A stretch of DNA of 64,000 nucleotides from Pseudomonas sp. UBA2684 (GCA_002354655.1 DELY01000003.1:286022-350021), one strand, 5' to 3'. Positions 37,450 to 47,228 are shown, numbered from the stretch's first letter. The notes: a model not told the origin generated them from the letters alone. Numbers and translations: made by a program.

Positions 37450-38799
37450 TTATTCCAGTTCCATCAGCCCTGGGTCGCGTTGGACCGGTTGAACGTGCTG
37501 CTGTTTCACGCCGCTCTTGAGCATCAGCTTCAGTTGATCGGCTTTCTGGCAGGCGTTGTGGCCGTCGACGAAGACGCCGTCCTGATTGCACTTCCAGTCA
37601 TAGAAGTTGGCCAGGCCACCGGCCAGTTGCAGGCTGTAATCGCTGCTCTTGGTGCCGGCACTGAATGGCTGGCCGGCAGGGATGTTCTGGAACCAGCGCA
37701 TCCACTCGGCTGAGCCCACCGCTGGCGGGTTCGCCTGGAAGGTCGGGTTCATGATCGCCAGTTGCGGGTATTCGCCGGTCATGTGGCAGCTCAGGCACGA
37801 GCTGTTGGGGTTATCCACCGGGCCATTCAACCGGCCATTCCAGCCCAGGTGGGTGGGCGGCAGTTCGCTGGTTTTGGCGTTGATGGCGGTTTGTTTGAGG
37901 TTGGGATTGATCTTGGTCTGGGTCGGCTGCGGATTGGTGAAATCGTTACCGGTCTCCTGTGGATCGTTGCCCCACATGATGCCCACCGGCACCAGGTTGT
38001 CCCAGCTCGCTTTGCCGGTGATGGCGCCGTTGTACTGGAAGGTGCCGAAGATCCAGCCGGTGTCGCTGGCGCGAGTGTCGCGTACGGCGATGTCCATCTG
38101 GATCAGGGCGACGTTCTTCACCTCGCGGTCAGCCGAGTCGAAGGTCTTGGTGATGTAGCCTTGCCAGAGCACCGGGTTCTGCAAGAAGGGCACTTCGCTG
38201 AGGTTGACGTCGGCGAACAGTGCCTTACAGACCACGGTGCCGTTGGCGAAGCTGTTGGGGCTGGAGGTGAAGTCCGGGTTGGGGTTATGCGGGTCCTTCC
38301 AGACTTCACCGATGGTGTACGCGCCAATGTCGTTGTAGATGCCGACGGCATAGGTCTGGCCGGTGGTCACCTGGGTTGGGGCGAGTTGTTTCGCCTGGAT
38401 CTGCGCTTCCTTGGTCAACCCGTGGATGCCTTCGCGACCCAGCGGGCCGTAGTGCTGCCAGGGCATGTGGAACCACTGGCGCAGCGAGTTCTTCTGCACG
38501 TCCCAGTTCGCTGCCACGTTGCCTTCCAGGCAGTAATCCTTGACCGCCGACATGTAGGCGCGCCAGGTTTCGAAATCGTTGCTCATCGGGCTGGGCAATT
38601 GCTCGAAGAACGCCGGCAAGGACGTCGCCGGTGGTGCTGTACTGGGGTACGACTGGCTGAGTTGGAACAGCGGGCCGGCGTATTGGCTGCTCGGTGGCTG
38701 GTAGCCGAAGTCGGGATAGGTGCCGGCGTTCGCTGCGGCAGCGAACAACGGGGCGGCGATAGCGAGTGCCCGGGCGATATGTCCATGGGGCTTGTGCAT
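37450..38799 (-). CDS. Secreted cytochrome c-like protein with one CxxCH haem motif
   Basis: This 449-residue protein has an N-terminal signal peptide (cut near residue 25, ANA-G). It has a single canonical haem c motif, CLSCH, near residue 347, and several other Cys (DYCLEG, VVCKALF, KCNQDG, ACQKAD). Recognisable family beyond cytochrome c-type is lacking. It is probably a periplasmic haem protein, possibly an oxidoreductase that uses the Cys pairs structurally. It follows no operon partner. GC and codon use are normal. Confidence 0.72.
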   Translation of the reverse strand: MHKPHGHIARALAIAAPLFAAAANAGTYPDFGYQPPSSQYAGPLFQLSQSYPSTAPPATSLPAFFEQLPSPMSNDFETWRAYMSAVKDYCLEGNVAANWDVQKNSLRQWFHMPWQHYGPLGREGIHGLTKEAQIQAKQLAPTQVTTGQTYAVGIYNDIGAYTIGEVWKDPHNPNPDFTSSPNSFANGTVVCKALFADVNLSEVPFLQNPVLWQGYITKTFDSADREVKNVALIQMDIAVRDTRASDTGWIFGTFQYNGAITGKASWDNLVPVGIMWGNDPQETGNDFTNPQPTQTKINPNLKQTAINAKTSELPPTHLGWNGRLNGPVDNPNSSCLSCHMTGEYPQLAIMNPTFQANPPAVGSAEWMRWFQNIPAGQPFSAGTKSSDYSLQLAGGLANFYDWKCNQDGVFVDGHNACQKADQLKLMLKSGVKQQHVQPVQRDPGLMELE

Positions 38800-38908
38800 T
38801 GATTCTCTCCTTGATGTGGATAACGCCTGCCATTGGCTGAATAAAGCGGTTCGCAGTCGAACCTGCAGGGTTTCCGTTATGGGTTATCAGGCCGGCGTCC
38901 GCGGGGGA

Positions 38909-39040
38909 TTAGGCCGTGTCACGGTTTATCGGGTGGTGGGTGGTTACCTCCTGGGTGGGTTGTGAATGGATGTGCCTAAAGGCACCCGGCTGGCGCAGCG
39001 GCCGGGCGTTCATGGCGTTGGGGAGGGGGATGCGAAACAT
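38909..39040 (-). CDS. Possible 43-residue peptide with a very strong ribosome site
   Basis: AAGGAGGTCGAC directly precedes the ATG at 39038-39040 on the minus strand, which is an almost perfect ribosome binding site. The frame encodes MFRIPLPNAMNARPLRQ and ends after 43 residues, with no signal, membrane segment or family resemblance. It sits alone in a 438-bp gap. The evidence is the ribosome site only, so it may be a small unannotated gene or chance. Confidence 0.3.
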   Translation of the reverse strand: MFRIPLPNAMNARPLRQPGAFRHIHSQPTQEVTTHHPINRDTA

Positions 39041-39237
39041 GTCGACCTCCTTGTCGATCAGCTGCGTGAATGGCGTTTCTGTGCCAGTAGTTGTAGAACA
39101 TCTCGCGGAAGGCGCCATGGGTTTTTCCAAAAAACGCCGAACAGTCCTTGTTCGCCTTGCGATCACCGGCGGCTCAGGGTATTCGCTTCAGGTGCGCAGA
39201 CGTATCCTCGCCGTCCCCTTCTTCGCGGAGTTCAGCC

Positions 39238-39624
39238 ATGCTGTTTGCAAGAATCTTGCTGCTGGTTCAAGTTTTGGCCCTGGCCGGCCTGGGCTTGGCG
39301 TATTTCACTCATCCGCATGAGATGAGCAACCTCAGCGGCATGCTGCTGATGGCGCCCGCCGCGGCAACCGATGTGCGCGCCTATTACGGCGGCATGCAGA
39401 TTGGCCTGGCGGCGTTTCTGCTGCTGGCGCTCAGCCGCCTCGAACTGGTTCGCGCAGCGCTGACCCTGCTGGTGCTGCTCTACAGCTCGCTGGCACTGGC
39501 GCGTATTGGCGGCTTGTGGCTGGACGGCGGCGCCCAGCAGACCTTCAACCTGATCGCCCTGCTGATCGAGGTAGTCTCGGCAGGGCTGGCATTCTGGGCC
39601 TTGCGTGGGCTGAACAAGGCCTGA
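39238..39624 (+). CDS. DUF4345 membrane protein
   Basis: This 128-residue protein has four hydrophobic segments (about 5-22, 48-66, 70-90 and 100-122). The DUF4345 core is DVRAYYGGMQIGLAAFLL after a conserved MLLMAPAAATD loop. Function unknown in the family. The chosen ATG at 39238 gives a start in the first membrane segment, as in relatives. It converges on trmA with a 10-bp gap. Confidence 0.82.
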   Translation: MLFARILLLVQVLALAGLGLAYFTHPHEMSNLSGMLLMAPAAATDVRAYYGGMQIGLAAFLLLALSRLELVRAALTLLVLLYSSLALARIGGLWLDGGAQQTFNLIALLIEVVSAGLAFWALRGLNKA

Positions 39625-39634
39625 AGCCTGTTGC

Positions 39635-40723
39635 TCAGCGACGCTCCAGCAGTACGCCCGATTCCATGTGGTGGGTGTAGGGAAATTGGTCGAACAGCGC
39701 GCAGCGGGTGATTTTGTGCGTGTCGCTGAGCTGGGCGATGTTGGCGGCCAGGGTCTCCGGGTTGCAGGAGATATACAGGATGCGCGCGAAGCGCCGGGTC
39801 AGCTCGCAGGTGTCCGGGTCCATGCCGGCGCGCGGCGGGTCGACGAACACGCTGCCGAAGTCGTAGCCCTTCAGGTCGATGCCGGCCAGGCGGCGGAACG
39901 GCCGCACCTCGTTGAGCGCTTCGGTCAGTTCCTCGGCGGACAGGCGCACCAGGGTCACGTTATCCACGCCATTGTCTTGCAGGTTGGCCAGGGCGGCATT
40001 CACCGAGGACTTGCTGATCTCGGTGGCCAGCACCTTGCGCACACGGGTGGCCAGCGGCAGGGTGAAATTGCCGTTGCCGCAATACAGCTCCAGCAGATCG
40101 TCCTCACGCTCGCCCAGCACCTCATAGGCCCAGCCGAGCATCTTCTGGTTCACCTCGCCGTTGGGCTGGGTGAACGCGCCTTCCGGTTGGCGGTAACTGA
40201 AGGTGCGGCCAGCGACCTGCAGTTGTTCCTCGACATAGTCCCTGCCGATGACGCTGCGCTTGCCCTTGGAGCGGCCAATGATGCTGACCTGCAAGTCGGC
40301 GGCGAGCTTTTCGGCCTCGGCCTGCCAGGCCGCATCCAGCGGGCGGTGGTAGCACAGGGTGATCAGCCCGTCGCCGGCCAGGGTGGTGAGGAATTCGACC
40401 TGAAACAGTTTGAAGCTCAGGGCGCTACTGGCTTGCCAGGCAGCCTTTAGTCGCGGCATCAGGGCGTTGATCTGCGCGCTGGCGATGGGGAAGTCTTCGA
40501 AGAAGATCGGCGTGAATTTGTCGCCGGCCTCGAACATCGCGTAGTGGCGATCTTCGCCCTCGCGCCACAGGCGGAATTCGGCGCGCAGGCGGTAGTGTTC
40601 GCGCGGCGACTCGAACAGCTCGGGGGCCGGGGCATCGAACGGTGCCAACAGCTCAATCAGGCGCTGTTTCTTTACCGCAAGCTGGTCGGCGTAGGTGGTG
40701 GGATCGAACGGTGCACGGCTCAT
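39635..40723 (-). CDS. trmA: tRNA (uracil-5)-methyltransferase TrmA
   Basis: This 362-residue protein makes T54 in the T-loop of tRNAs with SAM. Visible features: [19 protein letters not shown] start, a [19 protein letters not shown] motif, DPPRAGMD, and the catalytic Cys in [11 protein letters not shown] near residue 319. The C-terminal HMESGVLL contains the general-base Glu. No iron-sulfur cysteines, so it is TrmA and not RlmD. Full length. ATG at 40721-40723. Confidence 0.95.
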   Translation of the reverse strand: MSRAPFDPTTYADQLAVKKQRLIELLAPFDAPAPELFESPREHYRLRAEFRLWREGEDRHYAMFEAGDKFTPIFFEDFPIASAQINALMPRLKAAWQASSALSFKLFQVEFLTTLAGDGLITLCYHRPLDAAWQAEAEKLAADLQVSIIGRSKGKRSVIGRDYVEEQLQVAGRTFSYRQPEGAFTQPNGEVNQKMLGWAYEVLGEREDDLLELYCGNGNFTLPLATRVRKVLATEISKSSVNAALANLQDNGVDNVTLVRLSAEELTEALNEVRPFRRLAGIDLKGYDFGSVFVDPPRAGMDPDTCELTRRFARILYISCNPETLAANIAQLSDTHKITRCALFDQFPYTHHMESGVLLERR

Positions 40724-40791
40724 GGACGACTCGGTAATCTAGGGTTTGCAGCATCCGCAGGCGCACGCGCCTGCGCTATTGACGGGTGGCC

Positions 40792-42084
40792 TCAGGAGAA
40801 CAGACCCAGCTTGATCACGCAGAACACCGCGAGGATCACCAGCATGGCGTTCAGCTCGCGCCAGCGCCCGGACAGGGTCTTGGCCGCGACCCAGGCGATA
40901 AAGCCGAAGGCGATGCCCGAGGCAATCGAGAAGGTCAGCGGCATGGCCAGGGCAGTGATCAGTACCGGCGCGGCGACGGTGATGTCGCTCCAGTCGATCT
41001 CGGCCAGGCCGGCGGTCATCAACACCGCGACGAACATCAGTGCCGGCGCGGTGGCGAAGGCGGGTACGCTGCCGGCCAGCGGGGCGAAGAACAGCGCCAG
41101 GAGGAACAACACCGCCACCACGCAGGCGGTCAGGCCGGTGCGTCCGCCCTCGGACACGCCGGCGGCCGATTCGATGTAGCTGGTGGTGGTCGAGGTGCCC
41201 AGCAGCGAGCCGGTCATCGCGGCGGTACTGTCGGCGATCAGCGCGCGGCCCATCTTCGGCATGTAACCGTCCTTGCGCATCAGGCCGGCCTTCTTGGCCA
41301 CGGCGATGAGGGTGCCGGAGTTGTCGAACAGGTCGACGAAGAGGAAGGCGAAGACCACGCTGACCAGGCCGATATCCAGCGCGCCCATGATGTCCAGCTG
41401 CATAAAGGTCGGCGCCAGCGAAGGTGGCATCGACAGCACACCGCCGAACTCGGAAATGCCCAGGGCGATGCTCAATACGGTCACCACCAGAATGCCGATC
41501 AGCACCGCGCCTGTGACCTTGCGTGCCTCCAGGCCGATGATCAGGAAGAAACCGAGGATCGCCAGCAGCGCCGAGGGCTTGCTGAGATCGCCCATGCCCA
41601 CCAGGGTGGCCGGGTTATCGACGACGATGCCCGCACTTTGCAGGGCGATCAGCGCGAGGAACAGGCCGATACCGGCGGCAATCGCCGAACGCAGCTCCAG
41701 CGGGATGCTGTTGATGATCCACTCGCGGATCTTGAAGATCGACAGCAGAAAGAACAGGCACGCGGAGAGGAACACCGCGCCGAGCGCCACCTGCCAGGTG
41801 TGGCCCATGCCGAGCACCACGGTGTAGGTAAAGAAGGCGTTGAGGCCCATGCCGGGGGCCAGGGCGATCGGGTAGTTGGCGATCAGGCCCATCACCGCCG
41901 AGCCGATGGCGGCGGCCAGACAGGTGGCGACGAAGATCGCGCCTTTATCCATGCCGGTTTCGCCGAGGATGCTCGGGTTGACGAAGAGGATGTAAGCCAT
42001 GGTCAGAAAGGTGGTGAGACCGGCGAGGATCTCGGTGCGCACCGTGGTGTTGTGCGCTTTGAGTTGGAACAGTCTTTCCAGCAT
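40792..42084 (-). CDS. NCS2-family nucleobase permease (AzgA/PbuG type)
   Basis: The ATG at 42082-42084 gives MLERLFQLKAHNTTVRTEILAG, the normal start; upstream frame is spurious. The 430-residue protein has 12-14 hydrophobic segments and the AzgA-type motifs TTFLTMAYILFVNPSIL, APGMGLNAFFTY, FLFVDLFDNSGTL and GTSTTTSYIESAAGVSEGGRTGL. The family imports purines such as adenine, guanine or hypoxanthine with protons. Substrate within that group is not decidable here. Possible coupling to trmA is only by proximity (68 bp). Confidence 0.9.
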   Translation of the reverse strand: MLERLFQLKAHNTTVRTEILAGLTTFLTMAYILFVNPSILGETGMDKGAIFVATCLAAAIGSAVMGLIANYPIALAPGMGLNAFFTYTVVLGMGHTWQVALGAVFLSACLFFLLSIFKIREWIINSIPLELRSAIAAGIGLFLALIALQSAGIVVDNPATLVGMGDLSKPSALLAILGFFLIIGLEARKVTGAVLIGILVVTVLSIALGISEFGGVLSMPPSLAPTFMQLDIMGALDIGLVSVVFAFLFVDLFDNSGTLIAVAKKAGLMRKDGYMPKMGRALIADSTAAMTGSLLGTSTTTSYIESAAGVSEGGRTGLTACVVAVLFLLALFFAPLAGSVPAFATAPALMFVAVLMTAGLAEIDWSDITVAAPVLITALAMPLTFSIASGIAFGFIAWVAAKTLSGRWRELNAMLVILAVFCVIKLGLFS

Positions 42085-42266
42085 GCTGGCTCCCCGTGGC
42101 GCCAATCGCGCCGTGAATGTGCAGATCGAAAGCAAAGCACATCCTCGAGCGAGTGCATGATTGTGCTGGCGATCTGGAAAAAGGCGCGCATCATAACAGC
42201 ATGCCTGTGGCCGGTGAATTTATGACCGGGCAGACAGTTAACGTTCTGTTTTTCGAGGAGACGAAC

Positions 42267-42821
42267 ATGACCTCACGTGCCGTAATCACTGTTGCCGATG
42301 GCGTCGAAGACCTCGAGTGCGTGACCTTGATCGACGTGCTGCGGCGTGCCGAAATCGAGGTGGTGGTGGCCAGTATCGAGGGCCGGCGGATGATCACCTG
42401 CGCTCGCGGTACGCGGCTGACCGCCGATGCCATGTTGGTCGACGTGCTGGCCCAGGAATTCGACCTGGTGGTGTTGCCCGGCGGCATGCCGGGTGCCCAG
42501 CGCCTGGCCGAGCACGAACCGCTGGCCGAGCGGGTGCGCCAGCAGGCCAAGGCCGGCAAGTTGTTCGCCGCGATCTGCGCGGCACCCGCGCTGGCGTTGC
42601 AGCAGTTCGGCGTACTCAAGCAGCGTCGGATGACCTGCTACCCGGCGTTCAGCGATCGCCTCAGCGGTTGCACCTTCGTCGATCAGCCGGTGGTGGTCGA
42701 CGGTAACTGCATCACCAGTCAGGGCCCGGGTACGGCGCTGGAGTTCGCCCTGACCCTGGTCGAACAGCTGCGCGGCAAGGGCACGCGCAAGCAGGTGGCC
42801 GAGGCGATGCTGGTCGGTTGA
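42267..42821 (+). CDS. yajL: DJ-1/PfpI protein, YajL type
   Basis: This 184-residue protein follows GAGGAG. It has the DJ-1 features: VADGVEDLECVTLIDVLRRA with the Glu at the nucleophile elbow, DLVVLPGGMPGAQ, and the reactive Cys in AAICAAPALALQ (about 106), then SQGPGTALEFAL. YajL is a redox-sensitive chaperone or protein-repair hydrolase against electrophile damage. Single gene, divergent from the permease. Confidence 0.9.
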   Translation: MTSRAVITVADGVEDLECVTLIDVLRRAEIEVVVASIEGRRMITCARGTRLTADAMLVDVLAQEFDLVVLPGGMPGAQRLAEHEPLAERVRQQAKAGKLFAAICAAPALALQQFGVLKQRRMTCYPAFSDRLSGCTFVDQPVVVDGNCITSQGPGTALEFALTLVEQLRGKGTRKQVAEAMLVG

Positions 42822-42829
42822 GCGGCGCT

Positions 42830-44065
42830 TCAGTCGGCCGCGCGAGGCGCTGGCCCATGCAGGTGATCGCGCTTGGCCAGTTCCGGGAACAGGCGCATCC
42901 ACAGGCCGGTGACCACTAGCGCGCCGACACCACCGATCAGCACTGCCGGCACCGTGCCGAACCAGGCGGCGCTGACCCCGGCGCGGAAATCCCCCAGTTG
43001 GTTCGACGCGCCGATAAACAGGCCGTTGACCGCGCCGACGCGGCCGCGCATCTCGTCGGGGGTTTGCAACTGCACGAAGGCGCCGCGAATGACCATGCTG
43101 ATCATGTCCGCCGCGCCCAGCAGCACCAGGGTCGCCAGGCTGAACCACAGTGAAGTGGAGAGGCCGAAACCGATGGTCGCCACGCCGAAAATCGCCACCG
43201 CCGTGAATATCACCGGGCCGACCCGCCGTTCGATCGGGAAGCGGGCCAGCCAGATGGACATCAACAGCGCGCCCACCGCCGGCGCCGAACGCAGCAGGCC
43301 GAGGCCCCAGGGACCGGTGAGCAGGATGTCCTTGGCGAACACCGGCAGCAACGCCGTGGCGCCACCGAGCAGCACGGCGACCATGTCCATCGACACCGCG
43401 CCGAACACCGCGGGCCGGCTGCGGATAAAGCGGAAGCCGGCGAGCAGCGATTGCAGCGAGACCTTTTGTTTCAGCGGCTTCTGTTGCGCCGGCAGGCTGA
43501 GCATCAGGCTCAGGGCGATGCCATAGAGCACCGCGCCAGGCCCATAGACCCAGCCCGCATCGACCGCGTAGAGCAGGCCGCCGACCGCCGGGGCGACGAT
43601 GGTCGCGGTTTGCATTGCCGACGCGGACGCGGCAACCGCTGCGGGAAACAGCCCTGGCGGCACGATGTTCGGCAGCAAGGCTTGGGTGGTCGGCATCTCG
43701 AAGGCCCGCGCGGTGCCGAGCAGGAAGGCGATGAGGAAAATACTTTCACGGCTGATGCCCTCGACCGTGCTGCCGAGCAGCAGCGCCAGGGCGATCAGGC
43801 CCTGCGCGCTCTGGCACAACGCGGCAACCTTGCGCCGGTCGAAGCGGTCGGCGACGTGCCCGGTCAGCAGGATAAACAGCACCCGCGGCAGGAACTCGAC
43901 CAGACCGACCAGGCCCAGGTCGAGCACGTTGCCGGTGAGCGTGTACATCTGCCAGCCAATGGCCACGGTGAGCATCTGGAAGCCGCTGGCGGTAGATACC
44001 CGCGCCAGCCAGAAGGCGATGAACGGACGGTGGTGACGCAGGAGCAGTTTGCCGTGGACTGACAT
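42830..44065 (-). CDS. MFS transporter (DHA3 / EntS-like)
   Basis: The ATG at 44063-44065 begins MSVHGKLLLRHHRPFIAFWLARV, giving 411 residues and about 12 membrane segments; a longer frame is not credible. The cytoplasmic loop GHVADRFDRRKVAAL is the MFS motif A between segments 2 and 3, and PTTQALLPNIVPP is typical of the EntS-like (DHA3) exporters. Possible drug or siderophore exporter; substrate not inferable. It converges with yajL at 8 bp. Confidence 0.87.
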   Translation of the reverse strand: MSVHGKLLLRHHRPFIAFWLARVSTASGFQMLTVAIGWQMYTLTGNVLDLGLVGLVEFLPRVLFILLTGHVADRFDRRKVAALCQSAQGLIALALLLGSTVEGISRESIFLIAFLLGTARAFEMPTTQALLPNIVPPGLFPAAVAASASAMQTATIVAPAVGGLLYAVDAGWVYGPGAVLYGIALSLMLSLPAQQKPLKQKVSLQSLLAGFRFIRSRPAVFGAVSMDMVAVLLGGATALLPVFAKDILLTGPWGLGLLRSAPAVGALLMSIWLARFPIERRVGPVIFTAVAIFGVATIGFGLSTSLWFSLATLVLLGAADMISMVIRGAFVQLQTPDEMRGRVGAVNGLFIGASNQLGDFRAGVSAAWFGTVPAVLIGGVGALVVTGLWMRLFPELAKRDHLHGPAPRAAD

Positions 44066-44487
44066 GGGCGCTTGGCTTTTGACTGGGTAACGGTGGCGGG
44101 CGTGACGTCGACAACGCCAGCCCATGGCTGCGGGGTGGCCCGCGATGTTGTGGCCGTGGAGCCGGCCATGCCGTGCCCCACTGGAGGCCAGATAGATACT
44201 TAGGTAGCTAAAGGTATGCCAGCCTAGCACGCTCAATTCGCCGCGCAAGCGGGCTGCTCGCGGCGGTTCTGCGCGACAAATAACCACAGCAGCAAGCCGG
44301 TAATCCGGAGTTACTCTTTAGTCGTTGCTTGATCCAGGTCAATACCCACCTTGGGCTTGCCTGAGGAGCTGCTTGGCTCCACCTGCCGCGTGATCCCCGC
44401 ATGACAAGAACAATTGCGCCGCATTGCGCTCCAGCGTCTGGAGCCCACACACAGCTATGCCCCGAGTAACCTGACTGAGGAAGTTCT
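44066..44487. other. Promoter region of the cio operon
   Basis: 422 bp between the MFS gene and cioA, transcribed apart. No gene is visible; the open frames are short and carry no features. The region contains an Anr/FNR-type box at 44329-44342 and a GAGGAAG ribosome site before cioA. Confidence 0.6.
44329..44342 (+). promoter_or_regulatory. Anr/FNR-type binding site upstream of cioAB
   Basis: TTGATCCAGGTCAA matches the consensus TTGAT-N4-ATCAA at nine of ten positions. Its centre is about 152 bp before the cioA start. In P. aeruginosa, Anr is known to act on cioAB in low oxygen. The transcription start is not known, so activation versus repression cannot be told from position. Confidence 0.72.
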
Positions 44488-45927
44488 ATGTTCGGCTTAG
44501 AGGCGCTCGATCTCGCCCGAATCCAGTTTGCTTTCACCATCTCGTTCCACATCATCTTCCCGGCCATCACCATCGGCCTGGCCAGTTACCTGGCGGTGCT
44601 CGAAGGCCTGTGGCTGAAGACCGGTGAGACGGTGTACCGCGATCTGTACCACTTCTGGTCGAAGATCTTTGCGGTCAACTTCGGCATGGGCGTGGTCTCC
44701 GGCCTGGTCATGGCCTACCAGTTCGGCACCAACTGGAGCGCGTTTTCCGACTTCGCCGGAGCGGTCACCGGACCGCTGCTGACTTATGAAGTGCTCACCG
44801 CATTCTTCCTCGAGGCGGGCTTCCTCGGCGTCATGCTGTTCGGCTGGAACCGCGTCGGCCCGGGCCTGCACTTCTTCTCCACGGTGATGGTGGCGGTCGG
44901 CACGCTGATTTCGACCTTCTGGATTCTCGCCTCCAACAGCTGGATGCACACCCCCCAGGGCTTCGAAATCATCGACGGCCGGGTGATCCCGGTGGACTGG
45001 TTCGCCGTGGTGTTCAACCCCTCGTTCCCTTATCGCCTGGCGCATATGGCCACCGCGGCGTTCCTCGCCACGGCGTTCTTTGTCGGCGCGTCGGCGGCCT
45101 GGCACCTGCTGCGCGGCCGCGACAACCCGGCGATTCGCAAGATGCTGTCGATGGCCATGTGGATGGCGCTGATCGTGGCGCCGATCCAGGCGGTGATCGG
45201 TGACTTCCACGGCCTGAATACCCTCAAGTACCAGCCGGCGAAGATCGCCGCGATCGAAGGTCACTGGGAAAACCACGGTGACGAGCCGACCCCGCTGATT
45301 CTGTTCGGCTGGCCGGATATGCAGCGCGAGGAAACCCGCTTCAAGATCGAGATTCCCGCGCTCGGCAGCCTGATCCTGACCCACAGCCTGGACAAGCAGG
45401 TGCCGGCACTCAAAGAGTTCGCCAAGGAAGACCGGCCCAACTCGACCATCGTGTTCTGGACCTTCCGGGTGATGGTCGGCATCGGCATGCTGATGATCCT
45501 TACCGGCCTCTGGGGCCTGTGGCTGCGTTCGCGCGGCACGCTGTTCCAGAGCCGACCGTTCCTCCATCTGGCGGTGTGGATGGGCCCGTCGGGGATCATC
45601 GCCATCCTCGCCGGCTGGTACACCACGGAGATCGGTCGTCAGCCGTGGATCATCCAGGGCCTGATGCGCACTGCCGATGCCTCGTCCGGGCACAGCTTTG
45701 CGCAGATGAGCCTGACTCTGGTGCTGTTCGTGGTGGTGTATTTCGCCCTGTTCGGCGCGGGTATCAGCTACATGTTGCGCCTGGTGCGCAAAGGTCCGAT
45801 CACCGACGAAGGCAAGGAGCCCGTCGAGGGCGGACCGGGCCAGCAACGTACGCCGTCGCGTCCGCTGTCCGCGCCCGAAGAGGGCCTGGAAGACGGCGAC
45901 ACTGACTCCCTGAGCGAAAGGAGCTGA
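44488..45927 (+). CDS. cioA: Cyanide-insensitive bd-type quinol oxidase subunit I
   Basis: This 479-residue subunit has the FAFTISFHIIFPAITIG start (haem-ligand His), GMGVVSGLVMAYQFGTNWS, and GRQPWIIQGLMRT. The periplasmic Q-loop is short, as in the CIO (CioA) subgroup and unlike the long-loop E. coli CydA. It binds haems and, with subunit II, reduces oxygen with ubiquinol without pumping. The C-terminal tail after the last helix is hydrophilic. Next gene begins 3 nt after. Confidence 0.94.
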   Translation: MFGLEALDLARIQFAFTISFHIIFPAITIGLASYLAVLEGLWLKTGETVYRDLYHFWSKIFAVNFGMGVVSGLVMAYQFGTNWSAFSDFAGAVTGPLLTYEVLTAFFLEAGFLGVMLFGWNRVGPGLHFFSTVMVAVGTLISTFWILASNSWMHTPQGFEIIDGRVIPVDWFAVVFNPSFPYRLAHMATAAFLATAFFVGASAAWHLLRGRDNPAIRKMLSMAMWMALIVAPIQAVIGDFHGLNTLKYQPAKIAAIEGHWENHGDEPTPLILFGWPDMQREETRFKIEIPALGSLILTHSLDKQVPALKEFAKEDRPNSTIVFWTFRVMVGIGMLMILTGLWGLWLRSRGTLFQSRPFLHLAVWMGPSGIIAILAGWYTTEIGRQPWIIQGLMRTADASSGHSFAQMSLTLVLFVVVYFALFGAGISYMLRLVRKGPITDEGKEPVEGGPGQQRTPSRPLSAPEEGLEDGDTDSLSERS

Positions 45928-45929
45928 AT

Positions 45930-46937
45930 ATGGGCATTGATCTCTCGTTGATCTGGGCCGTGATCATCGCCTTCGGGGTGATGATGTATGTGGTGATGGA
46001 CGGCTTCGACCTGGGCATCGGCATCCTCTTTCCCTTCGTCAAAAGCGAAGGCGAGCGCGATGTGATGATGAACACCGTGGCACCGGTCTGGGACGGCAAC
46101 GAAACCTGGCTGGTGCTCGGTGGTGCGGCGCTGTTCGGCGCCTTTCCGCTGGCCTATGCGGTGGTGCTCAGTGCGCTGTACCTGCCGCTGATCTTTATGC
46201 TGCTGGGGCTGATCTTCCGTGGCGTGGCCTTCGAGTTCCGCTTCAAAGCCAAGGCGCGCAAACGGCACATCTGGGACAAGGCGTTTATCGGCGGCTCGCT
46301 GACCGCGACCTTCTTCCAGGGCGTGGCGCTGGGCGCGTATATCGAGGGTTTCGAGGTGGTCGACCGGGTGTATGTCGGCGGCGCGTTGGACTGGCTGACG
46401 CCGTTCTCGCTGTTCTGCGGCCTGGCGCTGATCGCCGCCTATGCCTTGCTCGGCTGTACCTGGCTGATCATGAAGACCGAGGGCCGTTTGCAGCAGCAGA
46501 TGCACGATATGGCGCGGCCGCTGGTGTTCGTGCTGCTCGGCGTTACCGGTATCGTCAGCTTGTGGACGCCGCTGGCGCATGCCGATATCGCCCAACGCTG
46601 GTTCAGTCTGCCGAATATCTTCTGGTTTATGCCGGTGCCACTGCTGGTGCTGCTGTGCACCTGGGCGCTGCTGCGCGCGGTGGCCAACAATGCCCACTAC
46701 TCGCCGTTCCTGCTGACCCTGACGCTGATCTTTCTCGGCTACAGCGGCCTGGGCATCAGCCTGTGGCCCAATATCATCCCGCCGTCGATCAGCATCTGGG
46801 AAGCCGCCGCACCGCCGCAGAGCCAGGGCTTTATCCTGGTCGGGGCGCTGTTCATCATCCCCTTTATCCTGATGTACACCGCCTGGAGCTATTACGTGTT
46901 CCGCGGCAAGGTCACCGAAGAAGATGGCTACCACTGA
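45930..46937 (+). CDS. cioB: Cyanide-insensitive bd-type quinol oxidase subunit II
   Basis: This 335-residue protein has MYVVMDGFDLGIGILFPFV and NTVAPVWDGNETWLVLGGAALF, the diagnostic CydB/CioB motifs, and eight to nine membrane segments. It starts 2 bp after the cioA stop (GGAGCTGA ribosome site), so the two form one operon. A small DUF2474 gene follows after a 291-bp repeat-rich gap. Confidence 0.94.
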   Translation: MGIDLSLIWAVIIAFGVMMYVVMDGFDLGIGILFPFVKSEGERDVMMNTVAPVWDGNETWLVLGGAALFGAFPLAYAVVLSALYLPLIFMLLGLIFRGVAFEFRFKAKARKRHIWDKAFIGGSLTATFFQGVALGAYIEGFEVVDRVYVGGALDWLTPFSLFCGLALIAAYALLGCTWLIMKTEGRLQQQMHDMARPLVFVLLGVTGIVSLWTPLAHADIAQRWFSLPNIFWFMPVPLLVLLCTWALLRAVANNAHYSPFLLTLTLIFLGYSGLGISLWPNIIPPSISIWEAAAPPQSQGFILVGALFIIPFILMYTAWSYYVFRGKVTEEDGYH

Positions 46938-47228
46938 GGTCCTAGTTCGGTCTGCTGCGCGTCGGCCCTGCTGCGTTAAAAACAGGCTCGGAAAGCCGCT
47001 TGCGGCTAACGCGCTTTAGCGCGACCCGAAGGGCGAGTGAAACGAGTAATGCTCATGTACAAAAGTACACTCCGCTTGATTCGCTGCGCTCACCCTGCGG
47101 GCCAGCCTGCGGCTGTTACTCCGCTACGCTACGTTTCTCGCCGCTTTGACCAGCCGGAGGCTGTTACTAACGTAGCGCCTTGCATGGCTCTAGCTCGCGA
47201 GACCTCGAATAGGTTCTGAGGGCGCAAG
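46938..47228. repeat. Repeat-like insertion between cioB and the DUF2474 gene
   Basis: This stretch contains several imperfect inverted repeats: CCGCTTGCGG, CGCGCTTTAGCGCG, GTACAAAAGTAC, and GCTGTTACT twice in the same orientation (47110, 47160). It looks like an intergenic repeat I recall from Pseudomonas genomes. No gene or clear terminator is visible. It separates two genes that are adjacent in other cio operons. Confidence 0.6.

Noticed and set aside
46938-47228. Possible tRNA or small RNA in the repeat between cioB and the DUF2474 gene
   Set aside because: Several hairpins, but no cloverleaf with T-loop or anticodon layout.
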